Source: an uncultured Myxococcales bacterium
GTDB lineage: Bacteria > Myxococcota_A > Bradymonadia > Bradymonadales > Bradymonadaceae
Reading direction: 5' to 3'
DNA: 6,275 bases
NCBI GenBank assembly: GCA_913058025.1
Contig: CAJXPN010000286.1
Location: forward strand, 1-6,275
The notes under the pieces are model-generated. The model was not told where the DNA came from. It saw only the letters and a list, made by a program, of their open reading frames with translations, and made no database searches. Each line of letters opens with the position of its first letter. Position 1 is the stretch's first letter. A program made the translations under genes and the position numbers. Positions 1 to 5,439 of the stretch are shown in pieces.

Positions 1-49
1 ACGAGATTTCTGCCTGTCTCGTGGGCTCGGAGATGTGTATAAGAGACAG
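1..49 (+). other. Illumina Nextera i7 adapter/primer remnant (non-genomic)
   Basis: Bases 1-7 (ACGAGAT) match the last bases of the Illumina P7 flow-cell sequence. Bases 8-15 (TTCTGCCT) sit exactly where the i7 index lies and match, from memory, the Nextera N703 index in primer orientation. Bases 16-30 (GTCTCGTGGGCTCGG) are the Nextera Read 2 primer site. Bases 31-49 (AGATGTGTATAAGAGACAG) are the 19-bp hyperactive Tn5 mosaic end. The order and spacing are exactly those of a Nextera library molecule, so this is untrimmed read-through adapter assembled onto a contig end, not a native transposon. Genomic sequence begins at base 50. Open frames running through it give the peptides MGSEMCIRDR (from 21) and MYKRQ (from 35), which are artefactual starts. 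Confidence 0.98.
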
Positions 50-611
50 GACCACGATCGTCGCGCCGTTCGATGGGCTCGTGCTCGAGGTCGGCGTGTA
101 TGTTGGGGAGAGCGTGCGCCCCGCCGACAAGCTCGTCACCCTCGCGCGCACCGACGAACTCGAGTTCTACACCGAGGTCGACGAGTCGTATTACGGCAGG
201 CTCGAGAGCGGGCAGAAGGCCACCGCGGTCTTCTCCTCGAAGCCCTCGGTCACCTACGCCGCCGTGGTCGGGCAGATCGGCCCCGACGTGGACCCCGACC
301 TCGGCGTCCTGCCCGTGCACATCACGCCCGACGCGTTGCCCGAGGACGTCATGCCAGGCCTCTCGGCCGACATCGCCATCGAGCTGCTGCGCATCGAGGG
401 CGCGCGCTCCGTCCCCGTCGACGCGCTCGCGCGCCAGCGCGGCACGTACGTCTTCGTCATCGACGACGGCGCGGCCAGGAGGGTGGACGTCCAGGTGCAG
501 GCCGAGGGCGAAGAGTACGTCGCGGTCACTGGGCTCGACGGCGTCGGGTTCGTCATCCGAAACATCGCGATGATCGAAGAGGGGCAGCGCGTGCGCGAGG
601 CGGCGCCATGA
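50..611 (+). CDS. HlyD/MacA-family efflux periplasmic adaptor subunit, 5'-truncated by contig end
   Basis: This is the C-terminal part (186 residues from the first full codon at 51) of a periplasmic membrane-fusion protein, which would bridge the inner-membrane ABC permease encoded next to an outer-membrane channel. The first residues, TTIVAPFDGLVLEVGVYVGESV, shortened here to the core APFDG, are the second half of a biotinyl/lipoyl-like hairpin domain. A beta-barrel region follows (about genomic residues 45-115, with PGLSADIAI near its end), and then a membrane-proximal domain (VPVDAL followed by YVFVID) typical of HlyD_D23/MFP proteins. The N-terminal membrane anchor, the first lipoyl half and the alpha-hairpin are missing because the contig ends. 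The only in-frame start codons upstream lie in adapter sequence, so no true start is visible. The stop overlaps the permease start (ATGA, 608-611), which indicates translational coupling. The substrate cannot be told. Confidence 0.9.
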
Positions 612-1858
612 TCTTCGACCGCCTGTCATGGACCGTGGCGATCAACGGGTTGTGGGGCTCGAAGCGCCTCACCATGCTCACGACGATCGTGGTGTCGGTC
701 AGCGCGATCCTCGTGATCTTCCTGTCCTCGCTGATCGAAGGCCTGCGCGTCCAGCTCGTGGCGGAGACCACCGGCGCGATCCCGCACGTCGTCATCTCGC
801 CGCTCGAGAAGCGCCCCGTCTCGCCCTCCGAGCTCTCGACCGCCGACGTGCTCGTGCTCGGCAAGCGCAGCACCGCCGTCCGCCAGAAGGAGAAGATCGA
901 GGACTGGAGGCGCCTGGTCAAACGCGTCGAGGGCTTCGACGACTCCATCGTGGCCGTCTCCCCGACCGTCAACGGGCAGGGCTTCGTGTCCGTCGGGGAG
1001 AAGCGCGAGGCCGTGAGGATCTCGGGCGTCGAGCCGGCCAACTACGACCGCATCGTCGCCATCGAGCGCAACCTCATCGCGGGCCGCTTCTACAGGATGG
1101 CGCCAGGGGAGGTGGTCATCGGCCAAGGGCTGGCGGACTCGCTCGGCGTCACCGTCAACGATCGGCTCCGGCTCAACGCGTCCACCGGCGCGGTGGCGGA
1201 CAAGCGCGTGACGGGGGTGTTCTCCACGGGCTTCGGCGCCCTCGATGACGGCGCGGTGCTCATGCCCATCGGAGACGCCCAGTCGCTCTACGGGTTGGGC
1301 TCGGCGGTCAACGTCATCGGGATCCGGGTGACCGACGTGTTCGAGTCGGAGCGCATCGCGGCCGGGATCCAGCGGCAGGTGACCTACGACGTCAGGGCCT
1401 GGACCCAGGACAACCAGCGGCTCCTCGGGGCGCTCGAGGCCCAGCGGCGCTCCAGCGACATGATCACGTTCTTCACCGCGATCGCGGCGTCGTTCGCCAT
1501 CGCCAGCATCCTCATCGTCCTGGTCACGAACAAGCTCCGCGAGATCGGCATCCTCAAGGCCATGGGCGCGACGCGCAGCCAGATTCAGACGATCTTCGCG
1601 CTCCAGGGCACGCTGCTCTCGGCCTTCGGTGGGCTCGTCGGGTGCGTGCTCGGTATCGCGCTGGTGGAGGGGTTGAGTCGGATCGAGGTCGAGAGGGCAG
1701 GGAGCGGGCGCGTCGAGGGCCTGTTCCCCTTCTCGCTCACGGCCGAGCTCATCATCGGCACGATGGTCGCGTCGGTGGTGATCGGGTTCATCGCCGCGAT
1801 GGTCCCCGCGCGGCAGGCCTCCAGGGTCGACCCCATCGAGGTCATACGTGGAGGATAA
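608..1858 (+). CDS. MacB/LolC-E-type ABC transporter permease
   Basis: A 416-residue inner-membrane permease of the FtsX/MacB/LolCE (type VII ABC) fold. Hydrophobic segments lie at about residues 21-43, 286-308, 330-354 and 380-401. A large periplasmic domain (about 45-283, MacB_PCD-like) sits between helices 1 and 2. The cytoplasmic loop after helix 2 holds the hallmark LREIGILKAMGATRSQI (310-326), which contacts the ATPase, and the C-terminus has the usual PARQASRVDPIEVIR. The length is close to LolC/LolE (about 400 residues) and there is no fused ATPase domain, unlike E. coli MacB. The start at 608 is chosen because it overlaps the adaptor stop, has GAGG (597-600) seven bases upstream, and begins a protein of normal length. 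The same frame stays open back to base 35, but that stretch is the adaptor gene read out of frame. The protein probably works as a dimer with the ATPase at 1848. Lipoprotein release, or export of a peptide or small molecule, are the known roles of relatives; the upstream adaptor favours MacAB-like export. Confidence 0.93.
   Translation: MIFDRLSWTVAINGLWGSKRLTMLTTIVVSVSAILVIFLSSLIEGLRVQLVAETTGAIPHVVISPLEKRPVSPSELSTADVLVLGKRSTAVRQKEKIEDWRRLVKRVEGFDDSIVAVSPTVNGQGFVSVGEKREAVRISGVEPANYDRIVAIERNLIAGRFYRMAPGEVVIGQGLADSLGVTVNDRLRLNASTGAVADKRVTGVFSTGFGALDDGAVLMPIGDAQSLYGLGSAVNVIGIRVTDVFESERIAAGIQRQVTYDVRAWTQDNQRLLGALEAQRRSSDMITFFTAIAASFAIASILIVLVTNKLREIGILKAMGATRSQIQTIFALQGTLLSAFGGLVGCVLGIALVEGLSRIEVERAGSGRVEGLFPFSLTAELIIGTMVASVVIGFIAAMVPARQASRVDPIEVIRGG
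1838..1850 (+). promoter_or_regulatory. Ribosome-binding site and GTG start inside permease 3' end
   Basis: GAGG at 1838-1841 lies six bases before the GTG at 1848. It is the only plausible initiation signal that gives an N-terminus (MEDKAPLISFRDVNKIY) aligned with the start of the ABC fold. The whole signal lies within the permease coding region, so translation of the ATPase is probably coupled to that of the permease. Confidence 0.6.
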
Positions 1859-2552
1859 GGCACCGCTCATCAGCTTCAGGGACGTCAATAAGATCTACGC
1901 CGGCGACGTCCCCACGCACGTCCTCCACGACATCGACCTCGACATCTACCCGGGCGACTTCGTCGTCATCCTGGGGAAGAGCGGCTCGGGCAAGACCACG
2001 CTGCTCAACCTCATCGGCCTCCTCGACGCCATCACGTCCGGGACCGTCGAGATCCAGGGCCGCGAGGTCAAGACCATCGACGACGACGAGCGCGCGCGCC
2101 TACGCAGCGAGTTCTTCGGCTTCATCTTCCAGTTCCACTACCTGCTGCCCAGCTTCGACGTCCTCGCCAACGCGCTGATGCCGTGCAGGATCCGTGGGCG
2201 CAAGTACGAGGTCGAGGCCGCAGACCGGGTCGCCCGCATGCTCCGAGACGTGGGCCTGGGCGACAAGTTCCACAGCCTCCCCTCCCAACTCTCTGGCGGC
2301 CAGAACCAACGCGTCGCGGTCGTCCGCGCGTTCGCCAACCGCCCGACGCTCGTGCTCGCCGACGAGCCCACAGGCAGCCTCGACTCCAGGACGACCCAAC
2401 AGGTGCTCAAGCTCATGCACGAAATCCAGGCCGAGACCGGCACCGCCTTCGTCATGGTCACCCACGACGAGGCCATGACCGAGGTCGCGAACCGCGTCGT
2501 CGAACTCGAAGACGGCCGCGTGATCCGCGACGAGCGCACGACCGCCTCCTGA
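1848..2552 (+). CDS. LolD/MacB-type ABC transporter ATP-binding protein
   Basis: A 234-residue ATPase that would power the permease encoded at 608. All nucleotide-binding motifs are visible: Walker A GKSGSGKTT (residues 43-51), Q-loop Q95 in FQFHYLLPSFDVLANALMP, signature LSGGQ (148-152), Walker B LVLADEP with catalytic E173, D-loop SLD, and H-loop H206 in VTHD. The Q-loop region with its FQFHYLLP context closely resembles LolD, and the length fits LolD and stand-alone MacB-type ATPases. After the signature the sequence reads NQRVAVVRAF where relatives usually have QQRVAIARAL, a mild variation. The start is GTG at 1848, overlapping the permease stop by 11 bases, with GAGG at 1838-1841 six bases upstream. 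The next gene is convergent and ends 18 bases away, so this is the last gene of the operon. The exact substrate class is open. Confidence 0.95.
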   Translation: MEDKAPLISFRDVNKIYAGDVPTHVLHDIDLDIYPGDFVVILGKSGSGKTTLLNLIGLLDAITSGTVEIQGREVKTIDDDERARLRSEFFGFIFQFHYLLPSFDVLANALMPCRIRGRKYEVEAADRVARMLRDVGLGDKFHSLPSQLSGGQNQRVAVVRAFANRPTLVLADEPTGSLDSRTTQQVLKLMHEIQAETGTAFVMVTHDEAMTEVANRVVELEDGRVIRDERTTAS

Positions 2553-2570
2553 GGGTCGACGCGGCGACGC

Positions 2571-3059
2571 TCAGAGTGGCACGAGCATCGCTTCGATCAG
2601 GGCATTGGGGTGGCACTTGTAAGGCAACTCGATTGTCGCCTCGACGGGCTCGTACCCTGGCGCCTCCAGGCGCACGACCGACGTTCCGTAGTCGGGATCG
2701 AGGATGCAACCCTCCAGGCCAGGGCGGCTCGTGCCATTTGCTGGCAAGCCCGCGCCCGCGTCTGGCGCCCCACCCGTTGATGTCGAGCAGTCGCACCTCG
2801 TGACGCCCTCGGCGCGCTCACCCTCGAGGTTCGTGACCTCAACGGTGATGGTCGCGTCGCCACAGTAGGGCTCCCCGTCGGCGGTGATGTTGAAGGTGAT
2901 GCGGGGTACGTAGATCGCGTCGCAGAACAGAGCGGCACGTCCCCCGGCGTCGGCGTCGGAGCCGACGCCGACGTCTTCGGCCGGAGCCACCTCGGTCGTC
3001 TGGCACGCGACCATGATGGCCAGCGAGAGCCCCAACACGAGCATGTGGTGCATCTTCAT
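2571..3059 (-). CDS. Small Cys-rich lipoprotein with carboxypeptidase-regulatory-like fold
   Basis: A 162-residue predicted lipoprotein. The N-terminus MKMHHMLVLGLSLAIMVAC is a signal peptide with lipidated C19; the lipobox MVAC is slightly atypical because M replaces the usual L at -3. A flexible Asp/Ala/Gly-rich linker follows (about 20-41). The body has alternating hydrophobic strands (ITFNITADGEPYCG at 55-67, ATITVEVTNLEGE at 69-81) and ends with VVRLEAPGYEPVEATIEL (128-145) and a final ALIEAMLVPL. The GYEPVEATIEL pattern is typical of carboxypeptidase-regulatory-like (Ig/transthyretin-like) domains. Six further cysteines (46, 66, 89, 91, 118, 149) could form three disulfides in an oxidising compartment. 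The frame is open far upstream, but the start at 3059 gives the signal peptide and has AAGGGGA (3073-3067) seven bases before it. The gene converges on the ATPase gene with an 18-bp gap and is divergent from the GTPase gene. The function is unknown; the fold assignment is by pattern only. Confidence 0.82.
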   Translation of the reverse strand: MKMHHMLVLGLSLAIMVACQTTEVAPAEDVGVGSDADAGGRAALFCDAIYVPRITFNITADGEPYCGDATITVEVTNLEGERAEGVTRCDCSTSTGGAPDAGAGLPANGTSRPGLEGCILDPDYGTSVVRLEAPGYEPVEATIELPYKCHPNALIEAMLVPL

Positions 3060-3236
3060 CGTGTCGTCCCCTTCGAGCCTGTGGGTTTGAGTGGAGAGCC
3101 GAATGTGACAAGTTTCCGCGCGCTCTTCAATGAGTCTACGAAGGCCAGCTCGCCACGCGGGCTCGCCTGAGCGCGTCTCGCGCCGAACTTTCGAGGCGCC
3201 GCGCCTCGAGCGCGACCCATCGAACCAGGAGAAGCC
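3060..3236. promoter_or_regulatory. Divergent intergenic region between lipoprotein and GTPase genes
   Basis: These 177 bases separate two genes transcribed away from each other, so promoters for both must lie here or within the neighbouring genes. The stretch around 3086-3130 is noticeably less GC-rich than its surroundings and is the likeliest promoter core, but no convincing -35/-10 pair can be called on either strand. The GTPase-proximal half (3161-3211) holds two inverted repeats: GCGCG-TCT-CGCGC at 3171-3183 and the larger palindrome at 3191-3209. A 7-bp direct repeat GCTCGCC occurs at 3148-3154 and 3161-3167. AGGAG at 3227-3231 is the GTPase ribosome-binding site. Confidence 0.6.
3191..3209. 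promoter_or_regulatory. 9-1-9 bp palindrome upstream of the GTPase gene (possible operator or leader hairpin)
   Basis: TCGAGGCGC and GCGCCTCGA are exact inverted repeats separated by a single C. The element ends 27 bases before the ATG at 3237 and 17 bases before the AGGAG Shine-Dalgarno. Dyad symmetry in this position is what a dimeric repressor site looks like. As RNA it could only fold by opening the central pairs into a loop. It does not resemble the AT-rich Zur consensus known from Gammaproteobacteria. In a GC-rich genome a chance palindrome is possible, so the regulatory role is inferred. Confidence 0.4.
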
Positions 3237-4295
3237 ATGAGCGAGTCGAGGATCGAGAGCGTCCCCACCAACGTCATCACCGGGTTCCTCGGGGTCGGCA
3301 AGACCACGGCGATCCTGGACCTGCTCGAGCGCAGCCCCGAGGGGGAGCGCTGGGCCGTGCTCGTGAACGAGTTCGGTGAGGTCGGCATCGACGGCGCGGC
3401 CATGACCGGGGCGGGGCAGGGCGTCGCGATCCAGGAGGTCCCCGGCGGCTGCATCTGCTGCGCCAACGGCGTGATGTTCCGCGTCGGGATCGTCAGCCTT
3501 CTCAAGAGCGCTCGCCCCGATCGCCTCATCATCGAACCCACCGGGCTCGCCGACGCCGGCGCGATCCTCGACACGCTCCGGGAGGAGCAGTTCTCCGAGG
3601 CGCTCGACGTCCGCGCGACCATCACGCTCGTCGACCCGCGCAAGTTCTGCCACCCCCGCTGGGCCGAGCACGAGGTCTTCGCCGCGCAGGTCGAGGCCGC
3701 CGACGTCCTCGTCGCCAACCGCTGCGACGTCACGTCCCAGGAGGACCTCGACGCCTTCGACGCGCGCGCCGCCGCGCTCTTCCCACCCAAGGAGCGCGTC
3801 GAGCGCACCGAGCACGGCCGCCTCGACCTCGCCTGGCTCGACGAGACCGCCCGCGACGGCGGCCGCCACCATCACCATCATCATGACGATCATGACCACG
3901 ACCATGACCACGGCCATAAGCACGACCACGACGGCCCGCTCACCGGCGGCGAGGACGCTGGCGACGGCGTGCGCCGCTACGTCGGCGAGGATCTGGGCGT
4001 CGAGACGTACGGCCTGACGTTCCCGGCCGACGTCGTGTTCTCGGCGCGCGAGGTCGCGAGGCTTCTGCGCGAGCTCCCGTCGGACCGCGCGCTGCTCCCC
4101 GGCGGGTTCGTGCGTCTGAAGGGCGTGGTGCGCAGCGACGAGGGCTGGGCCTTCGTCCAGGCCGACGAAGACGGCATCGGGTCCAGGGCGACGGGCTGGC
4201 GAGGCGACTCGCGCGTCGAGATGATGGCGCCCTCGGGATCGGGCGCCGACTGGCCCGCGATCGAGCGCGCCTGGCGGGACGCGGCGCTTGAGTGA
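3237..4295 (+). CDS. CobW/P47K (G3E) family GTPase with His-rich metal-binding loop
   Basis: A 352-residue cytoplasmic G3E P-loop GTPase; the family acts as GTP-driven metallochaperones or insertases for Zn, Co or Ni. Visible motifs are Walker A GFLGVGKTT (16-24), the VNEFGEVGID switch region (43-52), the CxCC metal site GGCICC (C72, C74, C75), IIEPTGLADA (98-107), and NRCD (161-164) in place of the usual NKxD guanine-specificity motif. Between the GTPase core and the C-terminal CobW_C domain (about 255-350) lies a His/Asp-rich stretch at 211-232 with 13 His in 22 residues, probably a metal-buffering loop. AGGAG at 3227-3231 supports the ATG start. A palindrome lies upstream. No cobalamin, nitrile hydratase, hydrogenase or zinc-transport genes are nearby, so the client and metal are unknown; a zinc-homeostasis role (ZigA/YciC/ZNG1-like) is the likeliest by family, but CobW itself cannot be claimed. 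Confidence 0.94.
   Translation: MSESRIESVPTNVITGFLGVGKTTAILDLLERSPEGERWAVLVNEFGEVGIDGAAMTGAGQGVAIQEVPGGCICCANGVMFRVGIVSLLKSARPDRLIIEPTGLADAGAILDTLREEQFSEALDVRATITLVDPRKFCHPRWAEHEVFAAQVEAADVLVANRCDVTSQEDLDAFDARAAALFPPKERVERTEHGRLDLAWLDETARDGGRHHHHHHDDHDHDHDHGHKHDHDGPLTGGEDAGDGVRRYVGEDLGVETYGLTFPADVVFSAREVARLLRELPSDRALLPGGFVRLKGVVRSDEGWAFVQADEDGIGSRATGWRGDSRVEMMAPSGSGADWPAIERAWRDAALE
3867..3932 (+). repeat. His/Asp codon-rich low-complexity tract within the GTPase gene
   Basis: Sixty-six bases made almost only of CAC/CAT and GAC/GAT codons, with the hexamer pattern CATGAC/CACGAC repeated imperfectly. They encode six consecutive His followed by alternating His-Asp with single Gly and Lys interruptions. 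His codons mix CAC and CAT, unlike the strong C-ending preference elsewhere in the window. The tract could expand or contract by replication slippage in six-base units without breaking the frame. Confidence 0.85.
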
Positions 4296-4337
4296 GGGCG
4301 CGAATTCGCATAAGGCACAGGGGCTATCCAACACGAC

Positions 4338-4353
4338 GCCCGCCAACGCGGGC
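4338..4353 (+). other. Short GC hairpin between GTPase gene and second lipoprotein gene
   Basis: GCCCGC (4338-4343) and GCGGGC (4348-4353) form a perfect 6-bp stem with a CAAC tetraloop in the 78-base gap between the GTPase stop and the next start. There is no downstream T-run, so it is not a classical intrinsic terminator. It lies nine bases before the AGGAG at 4363-4367 and could be an mRNA leader or processing hairpin. A chance origin is possible in GC-rich DNA. Confidence 0.35.
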
Positions 4354-4373
4354 CGCACGACCAGGAGCCCCAC

Positions 4374-5417
4374 ATGAAGATGCACGCCCTCACGCTCGCC
4401 GCGCTCGTCGCCGGCGCGACCCTCTCCACCGGCTGCACCTCCGCCGTCGACGCCTACCTCAAGGACGCCTCCACGGACCTCACCGTCGCGCAGCAGTCCT
4501 CGCCCCCGACCTGCACCGAGGGCGACAAGGGCTTCTCCGCCATCGAGCGTGAGTTCGAGGCCGTCGAGCCGGGCACCGACGCCGGCACCATCCGCGTCGC
4601 CACGTTCTACACCGTCGTGTGCCGGCGCAACCAGCAGGTCGAGGCGGCCAAGACCGGCGCCCCCGACTCCTTCATCGCCAGCGTCCCGGTCAACGAGGAC
4701 CTCCTCGACATCATGATCCGCGCCTACGACGAGGAGCCCAACGCCGAGTACCGCTCGCGCATGGACGTCGCCTTCTACTCGCTCGATCACCGCTTCAAGT
4801 TCGCGCTCTACGCCGGCATCGTCGAGAACGGCGAGTTCTACCCCGCCCCCGCAGCCCCCCAGGGCACCATGGGCGGCGTCGAGGGCGCCTCGCCCGAGCA
4901 GCTCGCCACGATCCAGTCGGCCTGGTGCGAGCTCGCCGGCGGCTCCGAGTACAAGCGCTACATGTCGGGCCTGATCCCGGAGGAGGGCATGCTCGCCATC
5001 ATGCGCGGCGAGGCGCTCGGCGGGTTGCTCGCCCACGGCTGCACCAAGCGCGTCGACGCCGCGCTGGGCATGTGGCTGAAGGACTTCGACGCCGCCCCCG
5101 GCGCCGTCGAGACCAAGACGCGCGACGGCGGCGCCGACATCGACGAGTGGAAGGGCGCCGGCGCCTCGAAGTTCATCGACGTCCAGCTCGCCAAGAAGGG
5201 CTTCCCGTCGGCCAACGACATCGGCCAGCTCATCAACCGCGCGGCCAAGTACAACCCGACCGCCGGCAAGGCCCAGGTCTCGATGCTCTCCACGAAGGTG
5301 ACCTCGTGCGCCGTGGGCGCCGACCTCCTCGGCGGCCTCCAGCTGAACACCGAGCCCGCGATCGCCGACGACGTCGCCCTCTTCCTCAAGCGCCACAAGG
5401 GCATGTGCGGCAACTGA
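4374..5417 (+). CDS. Predicted lipoprotein of unknown family, six conserved-style cysteines
   Basis: A 347-residue protein I do not recognise. It starts MKMHALTLAALVAGATLSTGC, a clear lipoprotein signal peptide with lipidated C21 (lipobox STGC), so it is expected to be anchored in a membrane facing the periplasm or cell surface. The mature part is soluble and looks mostly helical, with no further membrane segment. Six more cysteines (47, 83, 185, 223, 312, 345) could make three disulfides. Features include TIRVATFYTVVCRR (72-85), EYRSRMDVAFYSLDHRFKFALYAGI (125-149, shown here only as landmarks EYRSRMDVAF and FKFALYAGI), and a Cys/Gly-rich C-terminus DVALFLKRHKGMCGN. AGGAG at 4363-4367, six bases before the ATG, supports the start. 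It lies 78 bases after the GTPase gene and 22 bases before the methyltransferase gene, so co-transcription with the latter is likely. No catalytic motif is apparent; a structural or binding role is as likely as an enzymatic one. Confidence 0.85.
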   Translation: MKMHALTLAALVAGATLSTGCTSAVDAYLKDASTDLTVAQQSSPPTCTEGDKGFSAIEREFEAVEPGTDAGTIRVATFYTVVCRRNQQVEAAKTGAPDSFIASVPVNEDLLDIMIRAYDEEPNAEYRSRMDVAFYSLDHRFKFALYAGIVENGEFYPAPAAPQGTMGGVEGASPEQLATIQSAWCELAGGSEYKRYMSGLIPEEGMLAIMRGEALGGLLAHGCTKRVDAALGMWLKDFDAAPGAVETKTRDGGADIDEWKGAGASKFIDVQLAKKGFPSANDIGQLINRAAKYNPTAGKAQVSMLSTKVTSCAVGADLLGGLQLNTEPAIADDVALFLKRHKGMCGN

Positions 5418-5439
5418 GCCGACACGACCAAGGAGACCT

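Noticed and set aside
31..49. Tn5/IS50 mosaic end as a sign of a native transposon.
   Set aside because: It is joined to the Illumina Read 2 primer site and index, so it comes from library preparation.
35..607. An upstream extension of the permease frame beginning MYKRQ.
   Set aside because: It starts in adapter sequence and then reads the adaptor gene out of frame, giving an Arg-rich low-complexity peptide. The true permease start at 608 has the coupling and length expected.
626..1888. A 420-codon minus-strand frame antisense to the permease.
   Set aside because: Asp/Arg/His/Gly-rich composition with no motif. The sense strand encodes a textbook permease with four hydrophobic segments.
2553..2570. 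Intrinsic terminator between the convergent ATPase and lipoprotein genes.
   Set aside because: The 18-base gap contains only a four-base GTCG/CGAC pairing and no T-run on either side.
3087..3115. TTGAGT on the plus strand, and TTGAAG with CACATT 17 bases later on the minus strand, as sigma-70-type promoters in the divergent intergenic region.
   Set aside because: The -10 matches are poor (three of six or fewer), and the promoter consensus of this organism is unknown, so no specific promoter is called.
3867..3884. Six consecutive His codons as an engineered affinity tag or vector contamination.
   Set aside because: The run is internal, continues into a natural His-Asp loop, and sits exactly between the two domains where G3E GTPases carry variable His-rich segments.
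4288..4314. TTGAGT (4288-4293) with CATAAG (4309-4314) as a promoter for the second lipoprotein gene.
   Set aside because: The spacing is 15 bases instead of about 17 and the matches are partial. The -35 candidate overlaps the end of the GTPase gene. Not strong enough to list as a feature.
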